DNA from: Betaproteobacteria bacterium
Lineage (GTDB): Bacteria > Pseudomonadota > Gammaproteobacteria > Burkholderiales > SG8-41
Length of the DNA stretch: 37,590 nt
Direction of reading: 5' to 3'
NCBI GenBank assembly: GCA_023266235.1
Contig: JAHFRL010000034.1
Location: forward strand, 1-37,590
The translations under genes were made by a program, and so were the position numbers. Numbering within the stretch: the first letter of the stretch is position 1; each line of letters starts with the position of its first letter. Of the stretch, positions 31,301 to 37,590 are shown piece after piece. The notes beneath the pieces are model-generated. The model had not been told where the DNA came from. It did no database searches and was given only the letters and a program-made list of their open reading frames with translations.

Positions 31301-32476
31301 ATGAAAATCCGCGCTTTGCTTTTCAATAAATTGACGCTGTTGTTCGCGACAGCGATCGTGATCGGACTCGGTTATTGGTACTGGCAAGTCAACTACGGCG
31401 AGTCGGCGGCGAAGCGCTACAAGACCCAGGCCGTGGAGATGGGAGACGTAACTCGAACGGTGTCGGCAAACGGGACGCTGAATCCGGTCGTGTTGGTAAA
31501 CGTCGGCACCCAGGTTTCCGGTACAGTAAAAAAACTGCACGTCGATTTCAATGACCGTGTGCGGGCGGGGCAGGTGCTGCTCGAACTCGATCCCGCGTTG
31601 TACGCGGCGCAGGTCGATCAAAGCGAGGCGAACCTGCACAACGCTGAGGCCACGCTTGAGCTTGCACGCGCCAACGAGGCGAGAAGTCGCACCTTGTTTG
31701 ATCAACAGTTCATCTCCAGGCAGGATTTGGACACGGCCGTACAGGCCCTGAAGTCCGCTGCGGCACAGGTGGAGCTCGCGAAGGCCCAGCTTGCCAAGGA
31801 TCGAACGAACCTCAATTACTCGGTAATCCGCTCGCCGGTATCGGGTGTGGTCGTTAACCGGACTGTAGATGTTGGTCAAACCGTGGCTGCAAGCTTCCAG
31901 ACGCCGACCTTGTTTCAGATCGCTCAGGATCTCAGCAAGATGCAAATCGACTCGAGCTTTGCCGAAGCCGATGTCGGTGTGATCCGCGTCGGGCAGCCGG
32001 TGCGGTTCAACGTTGACGCTTTCCCGAACCGCTCCTTCAGCGCGCAAGTCAGGCAGATTCGGTTGAATGCAACGACGCAGCAGAACGTCGTGACCTATGA
32101 TGTCGTGGTGGGGGTTGATAACCCGGAGCAGATCCTGATGCCGGGCATGACCGCATACGTGAACGTGATCGTCGCCCAGCGCAAGAACGTGCTGCTCGTG
32201 CCGAATGCGGCGCTGCGCTTTAACCCGCAGCAGGCGCAGGAGAGGACGCCCATCGCGAAAGGCAAAGGCGACAAGGAAGAAGCGGCAACCGGGACTGTTT
32301 ACGTGCTGGAGGCCGAGCGGTTGCGGCCGGTCAAGATCAAGACCGGCATTGCGGACAGTCGTTTTACGGAGGTGTTGTCCGGCGATTTGAAGGTCGGCGA
32401 CCATGTCGTCGTCGGCGAGGTCGAACCCGGCGCCGCGGGCCAGACGCCGAGTACGTTGCGCATGAGGATGTTTTGA
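31301..32476 (+). CDS. MacA-type periplasmic adaptor (HlyD/RND adaptor family)
   Basis: The 391-aa membrane-fusion protein has an N-terminal anchor (about 9-28). It carries a lipoyl half-motif V-G-T-Q-V-S-G-T-V-K-K-L near 67-78 and a long alpha-hairpin (about 105-165), with the second lipoyl half at N-Y-S-V-I-R-S-P-V-S-G-V-V. A beta-barrel domain and a MacA-like C-terminal domain with G-M-T-A-Y-V-N-V follow. It links the MacB-type ABC exporter to TolC across the periplasm. Its TGA overlaps the ATG of the ATPase gene (TGATG). Confidence 0.92.
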   Translation: MKIRALLFNKLTLLFATAIVIGLGYWYWQVNYGESAAKRYKTQAVEMGDVTRTVSANGTLNPVVLVNVGTQVSGTVKKLHVDFNDRVRAGQVLLELDPALYAAQVDQSEANLHNAEATLELARANEARSRTLFDQQFISRQDLDTAVQALKSAAAQVELAKAQLAKDRTNLNYSVIRSPVSGVVVNRTVDVGQTVAASFQTPTLFQIAQDLSKMQIDSSFAEADVGVIRVGQPVRFNVDAFPNRSFSAQVRQIRLNATTQQNVVTYDVVVGVDNPEQILMPGMTAYVNVIVAQRKNVLLVPNAALRFNPQQAQERTPIAKGKGDKEEAATGTVYVLEAERLRPVKIKTGIADSRFTEVLSGDLKVGDHVVVGEVEPGAAGQTPSTLRMRMF

Positions 32477-33198
32477 TGCCGCATGAGCCCCTCATCCGCA
32501 TTTCGCACGTGGATAAGCAATACGAGACCGCAGCCGGGCCGGTGCCGGTGCTTAACGATGTAACGCTAGCGATACAACCCACGGAATTCGTTGCGATCAT
32601 GGGACCGTCCGGCTCCGGCAAGTCGACGTTCATGAATATTCTCGGTTGCCTGGATCTGACGACGCGCGGGACGTACATCCTCGACGGCAGCGACGTGAGC
32701 ACGCTCGACACGGACGCGCTTGCCCGGCTGCGCAACAAGACGATAGGCTTTGTGTTCCAGGGCTACAATCTGCTGCCGCGGGCCACGCTGGTGGACAACG
32801 TGTCGCTGCCGCTGATTTATGCCGGGGTCGCCAGGGTCGAACGCACGAGGCGGGCGCTGGAGCTCTTGAACAAAGTAGGGCTCGGCAAATACGGGGACTC
32901 TCTTCCCAATCAAATTTCGGGCGGCCAGCAGCAGCGCATTGCGATCGCGCGCGCGCTCGTCAATAAGCCGCGGTTGATTCTCGCAGACGAGCCGACGGGC
33001 AACCTCGACTCGAAGACCAGCCACGAGATCATGAAGCTGTTTGCGGAGCTCAATCGCGCGGAGGGCATGACGATCGTGCTCGTGACCCATGAGCGCGACA
33101 TTGCGGCTTATGCCAAGCGGCTGGTGAAGTTCATCGATGGGCGCGTGACGCACGACGGCGCCGTCGAGGCTCGCTTTATGGAGGAAACCCCGGCGTGA
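32476..33198 (+). CDS. MacB-type ABC exporter ATP-binding protein
   Basis: The 240-aa ATPase has Walker A G-P-S-G-S-G-K-S-T at 43-51, a Q-loop (V-F-Q-G-Y-N), signature S-G-G-Q-Q at 148-152, Walker B L-I-L-A-D-E at 167-172 and the H-loop His205. It belongs to the LolD/MacB family that powers mechanotransmission exporters. In E. coli MacB the ATPase and permease are one polypeptide; here they are separate. ATG 32476 overlaps the macA-like stop, and its own stop overlaps the GTG of the permease gene, so all three are translationally coupled. Confidence 0.93.
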   Translation: MPHEPLIRISHVDKQYETAAGPVPVLNDVTLAIQPTEFVAIMGPSGSGKSTFMNILGCLDLTTRGTYILDGSDVSTLDTDALARLRNKTIGFVFQGYNLLPRATLVDNVSLPLIYAGVARVERTRRALELLNKVGLGKYGDSLPNQISGGQQQRIAIARALVNKPRLILADEPTGNLDSKTSHEIMKLFAELNRAEGMTIVLVTHERDIAAYAKRLVKFIDGRVTHDGAVEARFMEETPA

Positions 33199-34415
33199 TC
33201 GGTGCGATGTTGAGCGAAGCATGGCATGCGATGGGGGCCAACCGGATGCGCGCCTTCCTGACCATGCTGGGCATGATGATCGGCGTCGCGGCGGTGATCA
33301 TGATGCTGGCCATCGGGCGCGGCGCCCAGTACGTGGTGGATGAGTCGATTGCGTCGATGGGCAGCAATCTCTTCATTATCCTGTCCGGCACCGCGACCTC
33401 GGGCGGCGTGCGCCTAGGCACGGGCGCAATTCCAACGCTGAAAGCCACGGATGCGGATGCGATCGCGGAGTTGCCTTCGATTGCGGCCGTGGCGCCGGCC
33501 GCGCCGGGCACTGCGCAGCTCGTATACGGCTCGAATAACTGGAGCACATTGGTGGTGGGGACGAGCCCGAGCGCTTTAAGCATACGCGACTGGAGCATTT
33601 CTGCGGGGTACGCGTTTACGGATGCCGACGTGCGCGCCGCGACGCGCGTGGTGCTGCTCGGACAAACCGTCGTGCGCAACCTGTTCGGCAACGAGAGCCC
33701 GCTGGGCAAGACCATACGCATCAAACAAAGCCCGTTCATCGTGATCGGAGTACTGGCGATCAAAGGGCAGAGCCTGGACGGGCGCGACCAGGATGATACG
33801 GCGATGATTCCGGTCACCACCGCACAGCGCAAACTGTTCGGCAGCCAGTTCCCCGGCACTGTGCGTTTCATCATGGCGCAGGCGGCCTCGGCTGCTGCAA
33901 TGCCATCCGCCGAGAAGGAAATGACGGAATTGTTGCGGCAGCGGCATCACTTGCCGGACAGGGCGGAGAATGACTTCGATATCCGTAACCTCACCGCGCT
34001 GGCCAATGCCGCAGCGCAGACTGCGCGCGTGATGTCGCTCATGCTGGGCGCGATTGCGTCCGTATCGTTGCTCGTCGGCGGTATCGGCATCATGAACATC
34101 ATGCTGGTGTCCGTGACCGAGCGCACGCGCGAAATCGGCATCCGGGTTGCGATAGGCGCGCGTGAGAGGGACATTCTGCTGCAGTTCCTGCTGGAGGCGA
34201 TCATTCTCTCGCTGATTGGCTGCCTCGTCGGTGTTTTTTCCGGAGTCGGGTCGGCTGTCCTCGTCAACTGGATCGCGAATACCGCGGTGGTGATTACCCT
34301 GAGCTCAGTCGCCCTGGCCTTTGTGGTCGCCGCGAGCGTCGGGGTGTTTTTCGGCTTCTATCCCGCCAACAAGGCGGCCCGCCTGAAACCGATCGACGCG
34401 TTGCGGTATCAATAG
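33195..34415 (+). CDS. MacB-type ABC exporter permease (FtsX fold)
   Basis: The 406-aa permease has the type VII exporter layout: one helix near residues 20-42, a large periplasmic MacB_PCD domain (about 50-265), then three C-terminal helices. Family marks are N-R-M-R-A-F-L-T-M-L-G-M-M-I-G-V near the N-terminus, V-S-V-T-E-R-T-R-E-I-G-I-R-V-A-I-G-A at the coupling helix, and P-A-N-K-A-A-R-L-K-P-I-D-A-L-R at the end. The start is GTG 33195, overlapping the ATPase stop (GTGA). With MacA and TolC it should move substrates from the periplasm outward. Confidence 0.92.
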   Translation: MIGAMLSEAWHAMGANRMRAFLTMLGMMIGVAAVIMMLAIGRGAQYVVDESIASMGSNLFIILSGTATSGGVRLGTGAIPTLKATDADAIAELPSIAAVAPAAPGTAQLVYGSNNWSTLVVGTSPSALSIRDWSISAGYAFTDADVRAATRVVLLGQTVVRNLFGNESPLGKTIRIKQSPFIVIGVLAIKGQSLDGRDQDDTAMIPVTTAQRKLFGSQFPGTVRFIMAQAASAAAMPSAEKEMTELLRQRHHLPDRAENDFDIRNLTALANAAAQTARVMSLMLGAIASVSLLVGGIGIMNIMLVSVTERTREIGIRVAIGARERDILLQFLLEAIILSLIGCLVGVFSGVGSAVLVNWIANTAVVITLSSVALAFVVAASVGVFFGFYPANKAARLKPIDALRYQ

Positions 34416-34463
34416 CGGTGATCATTTCGCAAAAACGCCCGGCCATTGGCGCGAGGCTGACGC

Positions 34464-35357
34464 GTGCCGACAACAGGATCTGATCGATTGTCGAATCCAG
34501 TCATGGAAGCGACCGATACCAAAGACCTGAAGACCGGCAATCGGCTGCCGGCGGCCCGCACGACCCTCGCGGTCAGGACTGAATTTCTCACTAAACGCTT
34601 TGCGGCATTAGTTGCTGTCAATCGGGTCAGCCTGGGCGTGCCGGAAGGAACAATATTCGGCTTGCTGGGCACGAACGGGGCGGGAAAAACGACCGTGATC
34701 AAAATGTTGACGACGCTGCTGGCGCCGACCGAAGGCAACGCGGAGGTGGCTGGGCTGGATGTTGTGAAGGAGCCCGAAGCGGTGCGTCGACGTATCGGTT
34801 ATGTCTCTCAGATGCTGTCGGCCGATGGCGAGCTGACGGGATACGAGAACCTGCTGATCTCGGCCAAGCTCTATGGGATCGGCCGTGCTGATCGTGCGCA
34901 GCATATTGCGCAGGCCCTGAAATTCATGGAGCTCTCCGACGTGGCTGACAAGCTGGTCAGCCACTATTCCGGCGGCATGATCCGGCGTCTGGAAATAGCT
35001 CAGTCGATGCTGCACAGGCCGCAAGTATTGTTTCTGGACGAACCCACCGTCGGCCTTGACCCTGTGGCAAGGCGCGCGGTATGGCAGCGCATTCGTGATC
35101 TACGCAATGAATTCGGAACGACCATCGTACTGACTACCCATGACATGAGCGAAGCCGACGAGCTTTGCGATATTGTGGGTTTCATGCACGTCGGACGTCT
35201 CGAGACACTGGGCCCTCCCGCGCAGCTCAAAGCGGAGCTCGGAGCCGAGGCAACACTCGATGATGTGTTTATTCACTACACCGGCACTTCAATCGCGGAA
35301 AGAGGAGGTTATCAGGATGTTGCCCGTACACGCCGCACCGCCGAACGCCTGGAATAA
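34464..35357 (+). CDS. ABC-2-type exporter ATP-binding protein (DrrA/NodI-like)
   Basis: The 297-aa ATPase has Walker A G-T-N-G-A-G-K-T-T at 69-77, signature S-G-G-M-I at 169-173, Walker B V-L-F-L-D-E at 188-193 and T-T-H-D-M-S-E-A-D-E. The S-G-G-M-x-R-R-L-E-I-A pattern is typical of DrrA/NodI drug or polysaccharide exporters. GTG 34464 is supported by GAGG 7 nt upstream; ATG 34503 is an alternative with a weaker site. The C-terminus overlaps the permease gene by 41 bp. It follows the MacB-type permease by 48 bp, so a second exporter is built into the same operon. Confidence 0.9.
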   Translation: MPTTGSDRLSNPVMEATDTKDLKTGNRLPAARTTLAVRTEFLTKRFAALVAVNRVSLGVPEGTIFGLLGTNGAGKTTVIKMLTTLLAPTEGNAEVAGLDVVKEPEAVRRRIGYVSQMLSADGELTGYENLLISAKLYGIGRADRAQHIAQALKFMELSDVADKLVSHYSGGMIRRLEIAQSMLHRPQVLFLDEPTVGLDPVARRAVWQRIRDLRNEFGTTIVLTTHDMSEADELCDIVGFMHVGRLETLGPPAQLKAELGAEATLDDVFIHYTGTSIAERGGYQDVARTRRTAERLE

Positions 35358-36129
35358 CACGGTGAATTATTTCAAGCACATATTTGCGGTAGCGGAAGCC
35401 GACGTCCGCAAGCTGCGTCACGACCCATGGGAACTGTTTACCCGAATGGTGCAGCCGATGCTGTGGTTGCTCATTTTCGGCGAAGTCTTCACGCGAGCCC
35501 ACGTAATCCCGACCGGCAGCATGAGTTACCTGGATTTCATCACGCCCGGCATCCTTGCCCAGAGCGTCCTCTTTGTCGCTATATTTTATGGCGTATCCGT
35601 CATTTGGGAGCGCGACCTCGGTATCCTCCACAAGATGCTGGTCAGCCCGACTCCGCGCTCAGCGCTGGTGCTCGGACGCGCGCTCTCATCCGGTGTGCGT
35701 GGACTCTCCCAGGGCGTAGTGGTTTACGCTATCGCGGCAATGCTTGGCGTTGATCTGCGCATCAGCTTCGGCTCTGTCCTGGGAGTCATTGTCGCCGTGA
35801 TGGCGGGAGCGGCAATTTTTTCGACGTTCTCTTTAATTGCCGCATGCATAGTCAAGACGAGAGAGCGTTTCATGGGCATCGGCCAGGTATTGACCATGCC
35901 GCTTTTTTTTGCCAGCAATGCAATCTACCCGATCGACATGATGCCCCAATGGTTGCGTCATGTTGCGGCAGTCAATCCGCTAAGCTATGAGGTTGATGCG
36001 CTGCGCACGCTGATGATCAACGGCGGGATCAGCTCGTTCGGCCTGGAAGCTGATTTTGTCGTCCAGGGTCTGGCGCTGACCGTATTGGTGGCAATCGCCA
36101 CCAGGTTGTATCCGACATTAGTCAACTAG
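35317..36129 (+). CDS. ABC-2-type exporter permease (DrrB-like)
   Basis: The 270-aa permease has six predicted membrane spans and ABC-2 family marks: an R-M-V-Q-P-M-L-W-L-L-I-F-G segment near residue 43, E-R-D-L-G-I-L-H-K-M-L-V-S-P-T-P-R after the second helix, then N-A-I-Y-P-I-D-M-M-P and N-P-L-S-Y-E-V-D-A-L-R. Start ATG 35317 has AGGAGG upstream and lies within the ATPase gene. It partners the preceding DrrA-like ATPase to export a small molecule or lipid-linked compound across the inner membrane; the substrate is unknown. Confidence 0.92.
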   Translation: MLPVHAAPPNAWNNTVNYFKHIFAVAEADVRKLRHDPWELFTRMVQPMLWLLIFGEVFTRAHVIPTGSMSYLDFITPGILAQSVLFVAIFYGVSVIWERDLGILHKMLVSPTPRSALVLGRALSSGVRGLSQGVVVYAIAAMLGVDLRISFGSVLGVIVAVMAGAAIFSTFSLIAACIVKTRERFMGIGQVLTMPLFFASNAIYPIDMMPQWLRHVAAVNPLSYEVDALRTLMINGGISSFGLEADFVVQGLALTVLVAIATRLYPTLVN

Positions 36130-36226
36130 GCAGCCATGAACGTGTCCGTGGCGAACTCGTAGTCAAGCGGCCATCGGGGTGTAAAAGAGTGCCCGGCAAT
36201 GACCTTTATACGCGGCAGCGCTGAGA

Positions 36227-37060
36227 CTAATTTCCCTTGCCCACCGCCCTGCCCTGTGCCGCTCCACCGACACTCGCTTGACCGGCGGCGGCGCCCGTCC
36301 CGGTCACTATGCCTCGACCATAGGCGTTGCCGCGGCCCATGTTCGCCGCGTCGGCTCCCGATGCGCCCACGTGTCCTCCCGCGCCGGTCACAATGCCTGA
36401 TTCGGATCTTGTGGCCGCATTGCCACCCGCCGCTGTAACGGTGGTCGAGCTGCCGGTTTTTACCGCGGGTTGCGCAGTGACTTGAGCGTTGGCGGCCTTG
36501 ATACCGCTGATCACCGGCCCCAGTTTAAAGCCGAGCGAGTTTGCGATTTGCCCCCAGCCCATGCCCTGGCTGCGCAGCTGCAAGACACCCGTGAGCGTCG
36601 CCGTCTTGCCGGTACTCGTGGTGACCGTTCCACCCGCCAGCGCCGCCTGAAGCTGTTGCGCGGTCGGTTGCGTGATGCCGAGACTTGCGAGCTGCTGCTT
36701 GGCCAATGCCAACGAGATGAAAACATTGCCATACCCCATCTTGCCGGTGGACGGCGTAAACGTCGTCGATGTGGTTGCCCCCTTCGCATCCGTCGTCGTC
36801 AGGGTAATCGCCGTTCCGTTACGCAAGCCCGCAACCAAAGCGTCGGAGTTGGCCGTGGAGCCCGCAAACCCGCTGAATTCGGAGCTTATCCTGTCGGAAA
36901 CGACAGCCGCGCCGCGGGTTGACGTCAATGAATCCGTTTGCCTGGCCTGCGTCGTCAGCGTGGTCTCGTTGCTTTCTGCCGCCAAAGTTGCCGTAGCGAC
37001 TATCGAGAGCGCGCCCGTGAATATCAAGGTTGATGCAATCGAAGCAATATGCCGTTTCAT
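36227..37060 (-). CDS. Secreted protein with internal repeat and Gly-rich tail, function unknown
   Basis: The 277-aa product has a signal peptide (K-R at 2-3, hydrophobic core, T-L-A/A cleavage at 25-27), so it is periplasmic or exported. Two related segments appear: M-G-Y-G-N-V-F-I-S-L-A-L-A-K at 108-121 and M-G-W-G-Q-I-A-N-S-L-G-F-K-L-G at 167-181. From about 205 the chain is Gly/Ala/Thr-rich, with a repeated G-I-V-T-G-x-G motif, and looks disordered. No enzymatic motif is visible. GGAGGTGG precedes the ATG. The gene is 12 bp downstream of a lipoprotein gene on the same strand, suggesting a two-gene envelope operon. Confidence 0.7.
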   Translation of the reverse strand: MKRHIASIASTLIFTGALSIVATATLAAESNETTLTTQARQTDSLTSTRGAAVVSDRISSEFSGFAGSTANSDALVAGLRNGTAITLTTTDAKGATTSTTFTPSTGKMGYGNVFISLALAKQQLASLGITQPTAQQLQAALAGGTVTTSTGKTATLTGVLQLRSQGMGWGQIANSLGFKLGPVISGIKAANAQVTAQPAVKTGSSTTVTAAGGNAATRSESGIVTGAGGHVGASGADAANMGRGNAYGRGIVTGTGAAAGQASVGGAAQGRAVGKGN

Positions 37061-37072
37061 GTTCCACCTCCA

Positions 37073-37489
37073 TTAACTGGCACCGAGCACTTTCTCGGTC
37101 TGAATAATGATTTCGGTCGCGGTCGCGGCGTCCATGAGCGCGCCGTTTCGCGCAATTGAACGCATGCGGGTCGTGTTGGGACTGATGGACTCCAGTTCAA
37201 TCTCGATATCCCGGTCGGAAGCGCGTGCTTTGATGAGCATCCCGTTTTCAGTTTTTTCCTTGGATCCAACCTTGATGTCCATGCGGCCAAGAGCGGACAC
37301 CACCGCGGCTTGAACTTTGGATAGCGGCGCGGTAAACGTTCGGTATGAGATTCCCGAGAGCGTGTGCTGAATACCGGTGGCCGAGCCCACGCCAAAAACG
37401 GTGAGCGAAACCGGATCACACCCCGACAACGCAACAACCGCGACTAACGCCAGCCAACGGAGAATTGATATTTGCCGGCCGCGCTCCAT
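37073..37489 (-). CDS. DUF3568-family lipoprotein
   Basis: The 138-aa product begins with a lipoprotein signal (R-G-R near the start, hydrophobic segment, lipobox A-L-S-G-C), so it should be lipidated and anchored in the envelope. The body fits the DUF3568 pattern: H-T-L-S-G-I-S-Y-R-T-F-T-A-P, A-L-G-R-M-D-I-K-V, L-I-K-A-R-A-S-D-R-D-I-E-I-E-L-E, T-T-R-M-R-S-I-A-R-N-G and A-T-A-T-E-I-I-I-Q-T. The function of the family is not known to me. ATG 37489 gives a normal lipoprotein signal; an earlier in-frame start would add 14 residues before it. Confidence 0.8.
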   Translation of the reverse strand: MERGRQISILRWLALVAVVALSGCDPVSLTVFGVGSATGIQHTLSGISYRTFTAPLSKVQAAVVSALGRMDIKVGSKEKTENGMLIKARASDRDIEIELESISPNTTRMRSIARNGALMDAATATEIIIQTEKVLGAS

Positions 37490-37590
37490 GACCTGCCTGT
37501 ATTCTTCTCGCGCCATCGAACACGCCCCCAATTTCCGGAACGAAGATCGCCATCGGTGACTTACCTGGCAAGGTGACCAGTTTGACCTAG
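37490..37590. other. Terminal non-coding stretch
   Basis: This is the upstream region of the DUF3568 lipoprotein gene. I see no complete gene or convincing promoter in it before the window ends. Confidence 0.4.

Overview
The window reads as a chromosomal segment of a GC-rich Gram-negative bacterium, most likely a betaproteobacterium of the Burkholderiales type. The grounds are seven periplasmic Bug/TctC solute-binding proteins, an LpxH for lipid A synthesis, a TolC-dependent exporter, a DUF3568 lipoprotein and a cysS / TPR / ppiA / ppiB / lpxH neighbourhood. The taxon is inferred from gene content; there is no rRNA gene. No complete tRNA, CRISPR array, transposase or prophage gene was seen.

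Layout. (1) 1-2699: a GstB-like glutathione S-transferase gene (2079-2699) is preceded by a 95% identical copy of its first 128 bases (59-186). That copy runs directly into a translationally coupled FecR-domain gene, and a convergent outer-membrane barrel gene fills the space between the two GST starts. (2) 2714-6555, minus strand: cysS, a CNT nucleoside transporter and a protein resembling the MSS51 C-terminal domain. (3) 6757-9292, plus strand: TPR protein, two cyclophilins and lpxH. (4) 9355-27564: eighteen consecutive minus-strand genes in which seven Bug receptors alternate with catabolic enzymes. These are a 3HCDH-type dehydrogenase with OtnK and OtnC (tetronate catabolism), a DHPON-hydrolase-like alpha/beta hydrolase, a cyclase-family hydrolase, a VOC protein, a two-subunit CoA-transferase with an acyl-CoA synthetase, a carboxymuconolactone-decarboxylase-like protein and a Gfo/Idh/MocA oxidoreductase. 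No TctA/TctB membrane subunits are present. (5) 27703-29494: a membrane-anchored TAXI-type receptor without a permease, and a convergent VOC gene. (6) 29788-36129, plus strand: TolC, MacA, a MacB-type ATPase and permease encoded separately, then a DrrA/DrrB-like ABC-2 exporter. An FNR-type box lies upstream. (7) 36227-37489, minus strand: a DUF3568 lipoprotein and a secreted glycine-rich protein.

The most unusual layer is not a gene family. At least ten spacers in regions 3 and 4 contain degenerate 7-bp tandem repeats (GGGTGAA-, GTGAGGC- or GGGAATA-like units), and two contain 10-bp units (cgccgataaa-like). Several are arranged as inverted pairs that would fold into hairpins in the transcript. 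They touch coding sequence: they supply stop codons and C-terminal residues of upstream genes, and the start codons of three of the seven Bug genes.

Working together, region 4 looks like a substrate-acquisition and degradation island for organic acids (sugar acids, CoA-activated acids, possibly N-heterocyclic or aromatic acids). Each Bug receptor sits beside a small catabolic module. The enzyme-substrate assignments are inferences.
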